NCBI GenBank assembly: GCA_013286235.1
Contig: JABDGE010000037.1
Span: forward strand, 1 to 34,471
Origin: Bacteroidota bacterium
GTDB taxonomy: Bacteria; Bacteroidota; Bacteroidia; Sphingobacteriales; Sphingobacteriaceae
Length of the DNA: 34,471 bases
Reading direction: 5' to 3'
In this document: one piece after another, positions 1-9,718 of the stretch
Layout: each line of letters opens with the position of its first letter
How positions within the stretch are numbered: the stretch's first letter is position 1
Translations under genes and position numbers: made by a program
Notes under the pieces: model-generated
Database searches by the model: none
What the model saw: the letters and a program-made list of their open reading frames with translations, nothing else
Told to the model about the DNA's origin: nothing

Positions 1-1
1 A

Positions 2-3000
2 ATACTCAGGCATAGCCGTACTGATGAAACCAGCCTCTCGGGCGACCTGGTACTAAGCCTGCTTTGCGATAGACAAGGCAACATTTGGATTGGCATCATC
101 GACCAGGGAATGAATTTGTATGATGAACAAAAAAACGGGTTTTACAGGTACTACCCCAAGCCGGATAACAATAACAGTTTATCAAACTACACGGTATCGT
201 CAATATTCGAGGATAAACAGGGGGACCTTTGGGTTGGTACCCACCGCGGCGGCGAAAACCTTTTTTCAGCTGACATCGATAAATTCAGGCTCTTCCGGCA
301 GGGCATCGGACCCTCCAGCCTTAGTTATAACGATGTTAAGGCGTTTTTCCAGGACAGGAAAGGAAATATATGGATCGGCACGGATGGCGGCGGCCTTAAT
401 TTGTACGACCGCAATAAGGGCGTATTTCGCCGTTACCGTTACGAGGAGAATGATCCGTCGAGCCTCTCGTCCGACGCGGTACAAGCAATAGCCGAAGACG
501 CGCAGGGACATATTTGGGTCGGCACCTGGGGCGGCGGCCTTAATATGATGGACCCGGGCACCGGAAAATTCGTTCATTTTCAAAACGACCCAAAGGACAA
601 AGGTTCCATCAGCTCAAATTTTTTGCAGGCTATGTATCTTGACACCAAGGGGAACTTTTGGGTGGCGACTTATGGCGGGGGCCTCAACCTGTTAAATACC
701 CAATCCCACCGGTTTACGCGTGTCAATGACGCCCCCGACCACTTGACAAACCTGCACGGAAAGGACATTGTATCGATTGGCGAAGATAAGAACAACAATA
801 TGTGGTTTGGCACCGACGACAACGGCTTAAACTGCTATAACCTGGAAACCCACAGGTTTTCGCATTATTTCGAGCATACCAGGAAGAGCACCGACTCGAG
901 AGTAATATTTACCGACAGTAAAGGCCAGGTTTGGGTGGGCATGGCGGGCCTTTACCTTTTTAACAGGCAGCAGAATAGTTTCAGCTTGTTTACCAAAGAA
1001 GCAGGCCTTGGCACTTTATTTATAAAAGGCATCACCGAAGGAAACAGGCATAACCTGTGGATATCCACATCATCCGGGTTGATAAAGCTAAACCCAAACA
1101 CTAAAGCTTACCAGGCATTTAACACCTACGATGGTTTACAAGCCATGGAGTTTGAGGCCAATTCCTACTTAAAGACCAGCGATGGTGAAATGTTTTTTGG
1201 CGGCATACGCGGGTTTAACAGCTTTTATCCCAATAACATTAAAATCAATCCCTACGTACCGCCCGTTTACCTCACCGATTTTCAGTTATTTAATAAAACC
1301 ATCCATCCCAATGATAAAAATTCGCCATTAAAGGCAGATATCAGCTTTACCAATAAGATCACTTTAAATTATAAGCAATCATCTGTTTCATTCGGATTTG
1401 CGGCACTAAACTACATCATTGCGCGTAACAACCAGTACACTTATAAAATGGATGGGGTGGATGATGATTGGGTACAGGCGGGTTTGGAACGCAAAGCCAA
1501 TTACACCAGGCTCGATCCGGGCACCTATACTTTCAGGGTGCGCGGCTCTAATAACGACGGGATATGGAACAACAAAGGGGTGACGCTTACCCTTGTCATC
1601 ACGCCTCCATTTTGGATAACCTGGTGGTTCAGAACATTGATTGTTTTACTGATCATCACAGGGGCGTATAGTTTTTACACTTATCGCATCACAGCCATCC
1701 GGAAGCAAAAGATCGAGCTCGAAAGGAAGGTAAAAGATCGCACGAAATTAATTTATGCTCAGTCGCAGGCATTGAAACGTCAGTCGGGCGAACTCCAGGA
1801 TCTTAACCGGGAGTTGCTTTCCCAATCTGAAAAATTAATCGTCCAATCTGAAAATCTCCAGAACCTGAATGCCAGCCTGCTTGAACAGAAGGAGCACGAA
1901 GAGCAGGCGCGCCTGGAAGCAGAGCGGGCAAACCAGGCCAAAAGCATTTTCCTGGCAACGATGAGCCATGAGATCAGGACGCCTATGAACGGCGTTATAG
2001 GCATGGCGGCGCTGCTTTCGGAAACACCATTGAACAACGAACAACGCGAATACACGGATACCATTATCGCCAGCGGCGAGAGCCTTTTAACAGTGATCAA
2101 CGACATTCTTGATTTTTCGAAGATAGAATCAGGAAAAATGGAAATGGAGCATGTTGACTTCAACGTGCGGCATGCAATTGAGGACGTGATGGACATGTTC
2201 CTATTAAAGGCTTCTGAAAAAGGGATCGACCTGGTTTACCAGTTGGATGAGGATGTTCCTGCTAACATTATCGGCGATAGCATTCGGTTAAAACAAGTGC
2301 TCATCAATTTGATCAGCAATGCGGCTAAATTTACTAAAAGGGGGGAAATATTTGTAAAGGTCGACCTGTTGAAGCACTCTCCCGAAGGTGATGTAGAACT
2401 TGGCTTTAGTGTGAGAGACTCCGGCATCGGTATTCCTCAAGACAAGATCGGGCGGCTTTTTAAAGCTTTTTCGCAGGTCGATTCGTCCACTACACGTAAT
2501 TATGGAGGTACGGGGCTCGGCCTTGCCATTTGTCAGCGACTGGTGAAACTGATGGGGGGCCAAATCGGCGTTAAAAGCGTGTACGGCGAAGGATCTGAAT
2601 TTAGCTTTTCTATCAAATCGGTGATCAGTGCCAGGGATGTTCCGGCGCCGCCTCCTTGTGACATGACAGCACTGGCTGGTAAAAAAGTGATGATCGTTGA
2701 TGACAATAAAACCAACCTGCGGATATTGAACCTGCAGCTGAGACAATGGAAATTGGAGCCGGTGATTGCAAATTCAGCGTTGGATGCATTGACCATATTC
2801 GAAAACGACAATTCCATCAGCCTTATTATCACCGATCTGGATATGCCCGGAATGGATGGTACGGCATTAGCGAAAGCCTTAAGTAAAAAAGGCAGCATAA
2901 CGCCCATAATTTTGTTAAGCTCAATTGGCGACGAAAGCAAAGAAAAACACTCAGGCTTGTTTGCCTCGGTACTGGTAAAACCTGCAAAACAGCACCACCT

Positions 3001-3466
3001 ATGCCAGGGCATTTTATCTGCATTAAGCCAGCAGCAGGACGCCCCAACTACGAATAAACCGGCATCGATACTTAACGAGGAAATCGCGAAACACTACCCC
3101 CTGGAGATTTTGGTGGCAGAAGATAACCCGATCAATCAAAAATTTGTCGGACGGATTTTGAGCAAACTTGGTTATAGCGGCGATCTGGCCGAGAACGGTG
3201 AGCAGGTGCTGGAGAGGATGGCCGAAAAAAAATATGATATCATATTGATGGACATACAAATGCCCGTTATGGATGGGCTCACGGCCACGGCAGCTATCCG
3301 GGCGGGCAAGGGTTATCAACCCTATATTGCAGCCATGACGGCCAATGCAATGGAGGAAGACAAGGAAGTTTGCCTGCAATCGGGTATGAACGATTACCTC
3401 GCTAAACCGATGAGGCCCGAAGCGTTAATGAGTGTTTTGCAAAGGGCATTTAGCTTTAGACGCTAA
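2..3466 (+). CDS. Hybrid two-component sensor histidine kinase with propeller sensor (5' end outside window)
   Basis: The frame is open to the left edge and still encodes a propeller repeat before the first internal Met (position 110), so the gene is truncated by the window. Eight Reg_prop blades of the type I/LW-[IV]-G-T-x-x-GGLN are visible, then a Y_Y_Y domain, one membrane segment (about residues 505-525 counted from the Met at 110), a coiled coil, HisKA with H-box [11 protein letters not shown] (His codon 1967-1969), an HATPase domain with a GTGLGLAI G2 box, and two receiver domains (phospho-Asp codons at 2834 and 3251; VKPA and AKPM lysines). There is no C-terminal AraC helix-turn-helix, so output must pass to another protein. 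Family members sense periplasmic glycan fragments or other ligands with a double propeller; about half of that sensor lies outside. The stop overlaps the convergent ABC gene by 4 bases. Confidence 0.93.
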   Translation: MLRHSRTDETSLSGDLVLSLLCDRQGNIWIGIIDQGMNLYDEQKNGFYRYYPKPDNNNSLSNYTVSSIFEDKQGDLWVGTHRGGENLFSADIDKFRLFRQGIGPSSLSYNDVKAFFQDRKGNIWIGTDGGGLNLYDRNKGVFRRYRYEENDPSSLSSDAVQAIAEDAQGHIWVGTWGGGLNMMDPGTGKFVHFQNDPKDKGSISSNFLQAMYLDTKGNFWVATYGGGLNLLNTQSHRFTRVNDAPDHLTNLHGKDIVSIGEDKNNNMWFGTDDNGLNCYNLETHRFSHYFEHTRKSTDSRVIFTDSKGQVWVGMAGLYLFNRQQNSFSLFTKEAGLGTLFIKGITEGNRHNLWISTSSGLIKLNPNTKAYQAFNTYDGLQAMEFEANSYLKTSDGEMFFGGIRGFNSFYPNNIKINPYVPPVYLTDFQLFNKTIHPNDKNSPLKADISFTNKITLNYKQSSVSFGFAALNYIIARNNQYTYKMDGVDDDWVQAGLERKANYTRLDPGTYTFRVRGSNNDGIWNNKGVTLTLVITPPFWITWWFRTLIVLLIITGAYSFYTYRITAIRKQKIELERKVKDRTKLIYAQSQALKRQSGELQDLNRELLSQSEKLIVQSENLQNLNASLLEQKEHEEQARLEAERANQAKSIFLATMSHEIRTPMNGVIGMAALLSETPLNNEQREYTDTIIASGESLLTVINDILDFSKIESGKMEMEHVDFNVRHAIEDVMDMFLLKASEKGIDLVYQLDEDVPANIIGDSIRLKQVLINLISNAAKFTKRGEIFVKVDLLKHSPEGDVELGFSVRDSGIGIPQDKIGRLFKAFSQVDSSTTRNYGGTGLGLAICQRLVKLMGGQIGVKSVYGEGSEFSFSIKSVISARDVPAPPPCDMTALAGKKVMIVDDNKTNLRILNLQLRQWKLEPVIANSALDALTIFENDNSISLIITDLDMPGMDGTALAKALSKKGSITPIILLSSIGDESKEKHSGLFASVLVKPAKQHHLCQGILSALSQQQDAPTTNKPASILNEEIAKHYPLEILVAEDNPINQKFVGRILSKLGYSGDLAENGEQVLERMAEKKYDIILMDIQMPVMDGLTATAAIRAGKGYQPYIAAMTANAMEEDKEVCLQSGMNDYLAKPMRPEALMSVLQRAFSFRR

Positions 3467-4461
3467 AACTCCAGCCATTTGTTCAGCTTCAGGTTGATTT
3501 TCATTCCTTCGGTATATTTACCAAACTGGTCGTTCAGCACTCGGATGGCCACACCTTTGTACTCCAGCAGCAGATCTTCATTGGGGCCCTTAAACAAAAC
3601 CTGCTTTATCGTCCAGTCGTTATTCGTCCAGGTTTTTACAGTTTCAACCCACTCGGGGTAGATAACGATGTGTTCCGCTTTCGTTTTTAAGCCGACTGAT
3701 TTCGCCTCCTCTTTGGTTAAAACGGTGCAATTGGTGAGCAGGCGCGCGGTATACAAGTGTTTAGGACTTTGGTACATGGTTTTTGGGTCTCCGGATTCCA
3801 GTATCGCACCCTCTTTGAGCACGATCAATTCATCCGCCATGGAAAGCACTTCGGCAGGATCATGAGAGACAATGACCACGGTGATACCCAGTTCCTTTAC
3901 GGCCTGGCGGATATCATGTTGCAACCCCTCCCTGAACGAGGTATCCACCTGGTTAAAGGGCTCATCCAGCAAAAGGATTTCAGGGTTAACTACCAGCGCC
4001 CTGGCAATGGCGACCCTTTGTTTTTCGCCCCCGCTTAAATTTACGGCTTGGTTGCCTGCCAGCCCCGCGATTTTGAGCTGCTGCATTATCTTATCCGTTT
4101 TTTCCTGTTTCGCTTTCAGGTCGGTATGGGGCAGCATGGCAGCTATATTCTCCCGCACTTTTGCGAAAACATTAAGATCATCCGTTTGCTGGGTCACCAT
4201 CTTCATGGCTTCGTGGCCGGGGATCAGCTTTTGTTCGGGTCCCCAAACACGCTCGCCTTTAAACTCAATTACCCCCGTGTCGGGCGACAACAGTCCGTAT
4301 AACAGCTTCAATAACGTGCTTTTACCGCTGCCGCTTTCGCCTATAATAGCAGTTATCTTGCCTTTAGCAATGCTGAGGTTGGTTTCTTTTAGTCCTCCCG
4401 CATGTGCGCCGGGGTAGGTTTTGCTTATGGCCGTTGCCCGTAAAAAAGGAGGTGGCGTCAT
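3463..4461 (-). CDS. ABC transporter ATP-binding protein (PotA/FbpC-like)
   Basis: 332-residue ATPase. Walker [10 protein letters not shown] is at residues 41-49, followed by the signature LSGGEKQR, Walker B ILLLDEPF and H-loop VSHD. About 100 residues follow the nucleotide-binding domain and resemble the accessory (TOBE-like) tail of spermidine/putrescine and ferric-iron importers. The frame stays open upstream to 4569, but the extension has no homology-like character; the ATG at 4461 places the first beta strand ([11 protein letters not shown]) normally, so I chose it. No permease or binding protein is adjacent, so the substrate cannot be read from context; such orphan ATPases are common in Bacteroidota. 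The 3' end overlaps the convergent kinase gene by 4 bases (3463-3466). Confidence 0.88.
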   Translation of the reverse strand: MTPPPFLRATAISKTYPGAHAGGLKETNLSIAKGKITAIIGESGSGKSTLLKLLYGLLSPDTGVIEFKGERVWGPEQKLIPGHEAMKMVTQQTDDLNVFAKVRENIAAMLPHTDLKAKQEKTDKIMQQLKIAGLAGNQAVNLSGGEKQRVAIARALVVNPEILLLDEPFNQVDTSFREGLQHDIRQAVKELGITVVIVSHDPAEVLSMADELIVLKEGAILESGDPKTMYQSPKHLYTARLLTNCTVLTKEEAKSVGLKTKAEHIVIYPEWVETVKTWTNNDWTIKQVLFKGPNEDLLLEYKGVAIRVLNDQFGKYTEGMKINLKLNKWLEF

Positions 4462-4531
4462 GGACGGTAAATATAGTAACACCAATGGTTGTTTTAACGA
4501 CCGATTCCAAATCAGCCCGTAAGTTGACTTG

Positions 4532-4557
4532 CCCTGTGGATTTTTAATCCCCCAGGG
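4532..4557. other. Imperfect hairpin in the ABC / hemCD divergent region
   Basis: CCCTG-T-GGATT, loop TTT, AATCC-CC-CAGGG: two 5-bp stem segments separated by an internal bulge. It lies in the 185-base divergent gap between the ABC ATPase start (4461) and the heme cluster. There is no U-tract on either strand, so it is not a standard terminator; it could be an operator or chance. The rest of the gap shows nothing beyond the -7 box listed separately. Confidence 0.25.
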
Positions 4558-4641
4558 TTCAGTGGTCAACGATTCGAAAAAGCTGTAAGTCAGCCTATTT
4601 TCATATAGTCAATTATTCCTTTTACGGTAGGCTTAAAAAAC

Positions 4642-4649
4642 TAAATTTG
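4642..4649 (+). promoter_or_regulatory. Candidate Bacteroidota -7 promoter box for the heme cluster
   Basis: TAAATTTG matches the TAnnTTTG consensus of Bacteroidota primary-sigma promoters. No good TTG/TTTG -33 box is present 17-23 bases upstream. If used, transcription would begin around 4653-4656, which argues against the TTG codon at 4647 and favours the TTG at 4665 as the hemC start. Confidence 0.4.
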
Positions 4650-4664
4650 CACCACGTAAATAAT

Positions 4665-6248
4665 TTGGACAGGAAAATCATTATCGGAACCCGCGGCAGC
4701 GACCTTGCTTTATGGCAGGCTAATTTTGTTAAAGACAGCCTGGCGGCCCTTAACATACCCGCCGAATTGAAGATCATCAAAACACAGGGCGACCGCATAT
4801 TGCACCTGAGCCTGGATAAACTCGAGGGTAAGGGATTTTTCACCAAAGAATTGGAAGATGAATTGCTGGCAGGAACAATTGACCTTGCCGTTCATTCGCA
4901 CAAAGACCTGCCGACCGAAAACCCGCCGGGCCTTATCATTGCGGCGGTATCCGAACGAGAAGACCCGTCGGAACTACTGCTGGTCCTGAAAGATTGCGTG
5001 GATGTACATCAAAAATTATCTGTTAAATACGGCGGCATCGTGGGTACCTCGTCAAACCGCCGCAAAGCGCAACTACTGGCCTACCGACCCGATCTTGAAA
5101 TAAAAGACCTCCGCGGCAATGTACCTACAAGGGTGAAAAAGTTGCGTGACGAAAACTACGATGCCATCATGGTGGCAAAAGCCGGCGTTAGCCGCCTTGG
5201 ATTGGATTTGAGTGATTTTTTTGTAGAAGACTTAAGCCCCACTGAATTTATCCCGGCGCCGGCCCAGGGCGTATTGGCGATACAGGTACGTGAAAACGAC
5301 CGGGAGCTGTTTGATGCATTACAGCCATTACATCATCCCGAAGTAGCGGAGACGCTTAGTGTTGAGCGCGGCGTGCTGAAACTGTTTGGAGGGGGTTGCC
5401 ATTTACCGTTAGGCTGTTATTGCCGCAAACAGGGGGGGAAGTTTCAGGTGTTTACATCGAAAGGAAGCGATGTGGAGGAATATCCGGACAGGCTGTTTGT
5501 TGAAGCCGATTCTACTGAGGGCCTCGCGAAGAGAATAATCGGTTACTTTGACAATAGCCGCAAACTGCCGGAGACCGTGTTTATTTCGAGGGAATTACCG
5601 GAACATAGTTATTTCAGAAAAGCGCTGGAAAAACATGCGATTCAGATTGAAGCAAGGTCATTGATCAGGACAGCCCCTGTGATCAATAAGGTGGATAATT
5701 TTATTTTCAGAAACATTGACTGGGTGTTTTTCAGCAGCAAGAATGCGGTTGAATACTTTTTTCAGTTGGATCCGTTATTACCCAAAAAGACCAAATTTGG
5801 CGTGATGGGAAGCGGGTCGGAAGATATGTTAAGGCGCAAGGGTTATTTCGTAGATTTTACCGGGGATAAAATAGACACAACCGAAGTGGCCAGCGCATTT
5901 GCGGAGTTAGCAAACGGTACAGTAGTTTTATTTCCTGCGGCAGAAAATTCGATGCGCAGTGTACAAAGCGGGCTATCGGCTGATACGAAGATCGTCGATC
6001 TGCCTGTTTACGAGACTATTTTAGAAGAAGACCCAGAACCGAGCGGCGCTGCCGTATTGGTTTTTACAAGCCCATCAAACGTGGAGGCCTATTTTACAAA
6101 CAACCTGCTGCAACCCGGTCAAAAGGTTATCGCCATTGGAAAATCCACCGGTAAAAAATTGGAAGCCGCCGGTATCGAATATACGTTGCCCTACTCGCCC
6201 GATGAAGTTGGGTTGGCGGAGGCTGTGTTCGGGCTAACTTATAATTGA
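4665..6248 (+). CDS. hemC-hemD: Fused porphobilinogen deaminase / uroporphyrinogen-III synthase
   Basis: The N-terminal ~300 residues are hydroxymethylbilane synthase (HemC), which polymerises four porphobilinogens. KIIIGTRGSDLALWQAN opens the domain, HSHKDLPTE carries the catalytic Asp loop, and GGGCHLPLG carries the cysteine (Cys245, codon 5397-5399) that holds the dipyrromethane cofactor; E. coli uses Cys242. The C-terminal ~225 residues (from about TVFISRELPEHSYF) are HemD-like, which cyclises and inverts ring D of hydroxymethylbilane. Total length is about 527 residues against about 310 for HemC alone. There is no ATG: TTG at 4665 gives MDRKIIIGTRG, while an in-frame TTG at 4647 would add six residues but overlaps the putative -7 box. 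First gene of the cluster; hemB follows after 10 bases. Confidence 0.93.
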   Translation: MDRKIIIGTRGSDLALWQANFVKDSLAALNIPAELKIIKTQGDRILHLSLDKLEGKGFFTKELEDELLAGTIDLAVHSHKDLPTENPPGLIIAAVSEREDPSELLLVLKDCVDVHQKLSVKYGGIVGTSSNRRKAQLLAYRPDLEIKDLRGNVPTRVKKLRDENYDAIMVAKAGVSRLGLDLSDFFVEDLSPTEFIPAPAQGVLAIQVRENDRELFDALQPLHHPEVAETLSVERGVLKLFGGGCHLPLGCYCRKQGGKFQVFTSKGSDVEEYPDRLFVEADSTEGLAKRIIGYFDNSRKLPETVFISRELPEHSYFRKALEKHAIQIEARSLIRTAPVINKVDNFIFRNIDWVFFSSKNAVEYFFQLDPLLPKKTKFGVMGSGSEDMLRRKGYFVDFTGDKIDTTEVASAFAELANGTVVLFPAAENSMRSVQSGLSADTKIVDLPVYETILEEDPEPSGAAVLVFTSPSNVEAYFTNNLLQPGQKVIAIGKSTGKKLEAAGIEYTLPYSPDEVGLAEAVFGLTYN

Positions 6249-6258
6249 TTTTGAAACA

Positions 6259-7275
6259 ATGCAGGGGCAACAGCCTTTCATTGATACCCATAAATTAAAC
6301 CAAATGCAACAACGACCAAGAAGGAACCGAAAGAACGAAGCGATCCGCCGGATGGTAGAGGAGACACATGTCAGCGCTGCGAATTTGATATTCCCGTTAT
6401 TCATTGTCGACGGCACCTTTCAAAAAACCGAAGTGGCTTCGATGCCGGGGATATTCCGCTATTCGATTGACAATTTGCTGCGCGAAGTGGAAAGCTGCCT
6501 GAAGCTTGGACTTACCTCATTTGATCTGTTTCCGAATATCGACGAATCGCTGAAGGATAAATACGCTACCGAGAGCCACCGCAGTGAAAGCCTGTACCTG
6601 CGGGCCATCCGCGAGGTGAAGAAAAACTTCCCGGAAGCCGTTGTGATAACAGACGTGGCTATGGATCCTTACAGCAGCGACGGACACGATGGTATTGTTG
6701 AAAATGGCGAAATATTAAACGACGAAACATTGGAGATTTTGGGCAAAATGGCGCTTGCCCATGCACAGTGCGGTGCGGATATTGTTGCCCCGTCGGACAT
6801 GATGGATGGGCGGGTAGGTTATATCCGGAATGTATTGGACGAGAATAAATTCAACAATGTGTCTATTATGTCGTATTCGGCCAAATATGCCAGTGCGTTT
6901 TACGGCCCATTCCGTGATGCATTGAACTCTGCGCCTAAGTTCGGTGATAAAAAAACTTACCAGATGAACCCGGCTAATCAGCGCGAAGCCTTGATAGAAG
7001 CAGACCTGGACGAAGCCGAGGGCGCGGATTTTTTGATGGTAAAGCCCGCGCTTCCGTACCTCGATGTAATAAAATTATTAAAGGACAATACGGAATTGCC
7101 GATAGCAGCGTACAATGTAAGCGGCGAATACGCAATGGTAAAGGCGGCCATACAAAAAGGCTGGCTTAATGACCAGCGTGCCATTACCGAAATACTCACC
7201 GGCATCAGGCGGGCAGGCGCGAGTGCCATTTTAACCTACCACGCGAAAGAAGTGCTGGAGAATAAGTGGCTGTGA
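6259..7275 (+). CDS. hemB: Delta-aminolevulinic acid dehydratase (porphobilinogen synthase)
   Basis: Condenses two 5-aminolevulinate molecules to porphobilinogen in the cytoplasm. Recognised by RPRRNRKN near the start, DVAMDPYSSDGHDGI, the lysine in MSYSAKYASAFYGPF and the Schiff-base lysine in FLMVKPALPYLD, followed by IAAYNVSGEYAM. DVAMDPYSSDGHDGI lacks the Cys triad of zinc-dependent enzymes, which suggests a magnesium-type HemB. The ATG at 6259 gives 338 residues; the in-frame ATG at 6304 gives 323, closer to the usual length, and either is possible. It lies 10 bases after hemC-hemD. Its stop codon overlaps the first unit of a tandem 7-base repeat. Confidence 0.95.
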   Translation: MQGQQPFIDTHKLNQMQQRPRRNRKNEAIRRMVEETHVSAANLIFPLFIVDGTFQKTEVASMPGIFRYSIDNLLREVESCLKLGLTSFDLFPNIDESLKDKYATESHRSESLYLRAIREVKKNFPEAVVITDVAMDPYSSDGHDGIVENGEILNDETLEILGKMALAHAQCGADIVAPSDMMDGRVGYIRNVLDENKFNNVSIMSYSAKYASAFYGPFRDALNSAPKFGDKKTYQMNPANQREALIEADLDEAEGADFLMVKPALPYLDVIKLLKDNTELPIAAYNVSGEYAMVKAAIQKGWLNDQRAITEILTGIRRAGASAILTYHAKEVLENKWL

Positions 7276-7306
7276 ATGGTGAGTAGTGAATGGTGAGTGG
7301 TGAGTG
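7272..7306 (+). repeat. Five tandem degenerate 7-mers, consensus GTGARTR
   Basis: Units read GTGAATG, GTGAGTA, GTGAATG, GTGAGTG, GTGAGTG without interruption. The first unit includes the TGA stop codon of hemB (7273-7275). It belongs to the phrase-like intergenic repeats described in the findings. No coding function. Confidence 0.85.
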
Positions 7307-7362
7307 GGGCAGGCAAAAGGGCTCGGGTTCATAATTAATAAAACAAGAGTATTACAACAACA

Positions 7363-7415
7363 AGCTTTTAGCTTTACGCTTTCAGCTTCGGACTTAAAAA
7401 AAGCTTTCAGCTTTG
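7363..7415 (+). repeat. Degenerate 7-mer array, consensus AGCTTTN, before hemL
   Basis: In-register units AGCTTTT, AGCTTTA, CGCTTTC, AGCTTCG, GACTTAA begin at 7363; two more (AGCTTTC, AGCTTTG) begin at 7402. The array ends 5 bases before the hemL ATG at 7421. The frame of hemL is open through it, but the encoded residues look like read-through of repeat DNA. Confidence 0.75.
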
Positions 7416-7420
7416 AAAAT

Positions 7421-8791
7421 ATGTTTGATTCGATAAAAAAGAAGTTTAGTGCGGAAGGGGATGAGACGGTTAGTTCTACTGCAAAACCCGACATCAGCAG
7501 GGAAAAATCGGCGGAGTTGTACGAGAAAGCGAAGACCTATTTCCCGGGCGGTGTAAATTCGCCGGTGAGGGCCTTCAAGTCGGTTTACGGCACTCCGTTG
7601 TTTATCGAGAAAGGCGACGGTTGCCAGTTATGGGATGCCGATGGCAACCAATTCATCGATTTCTGCTGCTCCTGGGGGCCGCTCATATTAGGCCACAACC
7701 ACCCGAAAGTGCGCGAACAAGTTATTGAGGTAATGAAAAATGGCATGTCGTTCGGAGCGCCTACCGCTTTGGAAAATGAATTGGCCGAACTCATTCTGAA
7801 ACACAATAAATACATCCAAAAGCTGCGTTTCGTGAGCTCGGGAACCGAAGCGGTAATGTCGGCTATCCGCCTGGCGCGGGGCTACACCAAGCGCGATAAG
7901 ATATTAAAGTTTGAGGGCTGTTATCATGGTCATTCGGATTCCCTGCTGGTAAAGGCTGGTTCCGGACTGGTTACCTTCGGCGAAACCTCATCTGCAGGCG
8001 TCCCCAAAGCATTTGCTGATGAAACGATTGTTGTAGCCTTAAATGATAAAGCCGCGATAAAAACTGCTTTTGAAGATTTTAAGCGCCAGATAGCGGCAAT
8101 AATTATTGAACCGGTGCCTGCGAACAACGGATTGCTGTTGCAGGAGCGGGAATACCTGCAATTCCTGCGGGATATCTGCACCGAAAACGGCACATTGCTG
8201 ATATTCGACGAGGTTATTTCAGGGTTCAGGCTGGGTTTTGAAGGTGCTGCCGGTTACTATCAAATAAAACCCGATATACTTACTTACGGCAAGATAATCG
8301 GCGGAGGCTTACCAGTGGGCTGTTATGGTTCTTCTGTCGAAATTATGGCGCAGGTATCACCGGATGGGGGCGTTTACCAGGGAGGTACACTATCGGGTAA
8401 CCCGGTTGCGATGGCTGCCGGAATTGCACAGCTCACTGAACTTTTACGTTCTAATTTCTACCGCGACCTGAACAACAAAACTGCCGAGTTCGTCGAAGCA
8501 ATACAAAGATTTGCCACCGCCCGTAATTATAAGTTTAAGATATTTTCTATCGGTTCTGTGTTTTGGTTTGCATTCACCGATAAGGAAGCTATTCGCAGGG
8601 CGGATGAGATCGACCCCGCCGGCATGGAGAAATTCAAGAAGCTGCACCGGGAATTGTTGAATCGCGGAGTGTACCTGGGCCCTTCGGGATACGAAGTAGG
8701 CTTCATTTCGTCGGCCCATACAAAAATTGACTTGGAAAAAGCAAAACGTGCTATATTTGATAGTTTGGAAGTAGTTTTTAACGGCAAGTAA
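7421..8791 (+). CDS. hemL: Glutamate-1-semialdehyde 2,1-aminomutase
   Basis: PLP enzyme that converts glutamate-1-semialdehyde to 5-aminolevulinate, the second C5-pathway step after HemA. It has the fold-type I aminotransferase signature: FPGGVNSPVRAF, SSGTEAVMSAIRLARG, the FDEVISGFR loop, and the PLP lysine in TYGKIIGGG (Lys291, codon 8291-8293; E. coli Lys265). At 456 residues it is about 26 longer than usual at the N-terminus. The frame extends upstream to 7304, but that part is repeat-derived; ATG 7421 (MFDSIKKKF) is preferred. Its partner hemA is 15 kb away on the other strand. The histidine kinase follows after 56 bases, which show no terminator. Confidence 0.95.
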   Translation: MFDSIKKKFSAEGDETVSSTAKPDISREKSAELYEKAKTYFPGGVNSPVRAFKSVYGTPLFIEKGDGCQLWDADGNQFIDFCCSWGPLILGHNHPKVREQVIEVMKNGMSFGAPTALENELAELILKHNKYIQKLRFVSSGTEAVMSAIRLARGYTKRDKILKFEGCYHGHSDSLLVKAGSGLVTFGETSSAGVPKAFADETIVVALNDKAAIKTAFEDFKRQIAAIIIEPVPANNGLLLQEREYLQFLRDICTENGTLLIFDEVISGFRLGFEGAAGYYQIKPDILTYGKIIGGGLPVGCYGSSVEIMAQVSPDGGVYQGGTLSGNPVAMAAGIAQLTELLRSNFYRDLNNKTAEFVEAIQRFATARNYKFKIFSIGSVFWFAFTDKEAIRRADEIDPAGMEKFKKLHRELLNRGVYLGPSGYEVGFISSAHTKIDLEKAKRAIFDSLEVVFNGK

Positions 8792-8847
8792 TTGGTGTTC
8801 ATACGATTTCTATCGCGGCAGGGATTTGTAATATTTGAAAAAATAAA

Positions 8848-9717
8848 ATGAGAAGGTCCTTTATTATATTTTATGCGCTGATCATTTATGCGCTTACGGA
8901 GCTGGTGTGGTGGGGTTACCTGTTGGTGAAATTAATGCCAAGCAGTCTCGCGATGATAACCGGTGAAGGTTCCATATTTATCCTCGTGTTTTCGATTGGG
9001 GCTTTCTGGCTGCACCGCTCCATCAAAAGAGAGCGCAAACTGCAGGAACAAAAGAAAAACTTCCTTTTGTCGGTTACCCATGAGCTTAAATCGCCACTCG
9101 CTTCCATCAAGATCCTATTACAAACCATTCAAAAACGCACGCTTACCAAAGAGCAGGCGATGGATTTTATTGGGAAGGCACTCACTGATATTGAACGGCT
9201 TGATGATTTGGTGGAAAATATGCTGCTGGCATCCAAGATCGATAACCAGTCGTACACCTTTCCAAAAGACAAATTTAATTTATCTGTATTGGTGGATAGT
9301 ATTGTGAACCGGCTCCAGCTTACGAAGTGCGACAGCAACCAGCAAGTGATAGATGCCGAAATTGAGCCAAAAATTCAGATAACGGGTGACAAATTTGCAT
9401 TAACGTCAGTGGTTACCAATTTGATAGAGAATGCGATCAAATATTCCGGCCCCTGCGAAATTGTGAATGTAAAACTATTTTCCAAAGATGGCAGGGTAGT
9501 GCTGGAAGTGGCGGATCATGGCGTAGGCATAGCCGATAGCGAGAAATCGCGCATCTTCGATAGGTTTTACCGGGTGGGCAGCGAGGACACGCGGAATACC
9601 AAGGGAACAGGTTTGGGTCTGTATATTGTAAAAGAAGTACTCGATAAGCACGAGGCAAGCATAAAAGTGAAAGATAACCGTCCGGTTGGTAGTATATTTG
9701 AGGTGGTTTTTCAGTAA
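8848..9717 (+). CDS. Membrane sensor histidine kinase (heme-cluster two-component system)
   Basis: 289 residues: two membrane segments (about 5-27 and 41-56) with only a very short loop between them, then HisKA with H-box VTHELKSPLAS (His78), N-box NLIENAIKYS, G1 DHGVGI, F-box RIFDRFYRV and G2 GTGLGLYI. With almost no extracytoplasmic domain it probably senses within the membrane or through a partner. It is followed by its likely cognate OmpR-type regulator (9883) and a TPR membrane protein, all between hemL and hemE, so a heme, iron or redox signal is a reasonable guess but not shown. A near-match to TAnnTTTG, with one extra base, lies just upstream. Confidence 0.92.
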   Translation: MRRSFIIFYALIIYALTELVWWGYLLVKLMPSSLAMITGEGSIFILVFSIGAFWLHRSIKRERKLQEQKKNFLLSVTHELKSPLASIKILLQTIQKRTLTKEQAMDFIGKALTDIERLDDLVENMLLASKIDNQSYTFPKDKFNLSVLVDSIVNRLQLTKCDSNQQVIDAEIEPKIQITGDKFALTSVVTNLIENAIKYSGPCEIVNVKLFSKDGRVVLEVADHGVGIADSEKSRIFDRFYRVGSEDTRNTKGTGLGLYIVKEVLDKHEASIKVKDNRPVGSIFEVVFQ

Positions 9718-9718
9718 A

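Noticed and set aside
266..583. Minus-strand and other-frame open frames within the hybrid kinase and other large genes
   Set aside because: They lie fully inside well-supported genes, have no domain-like sequence and follow the codon pattern of the real gene.
4462..4569. N-terminal extension of the ABC ATPase
   Set aside because: The extra 36 residues precede the usual first strand and cover an intergenic hairpin; ATG 4461 fits family length.
7304..7420. N-terminal extension of HemL
   Set aside because: The 39 added residues are translated from AGCTTTN repeat DNA; a normal start exists at 7421.
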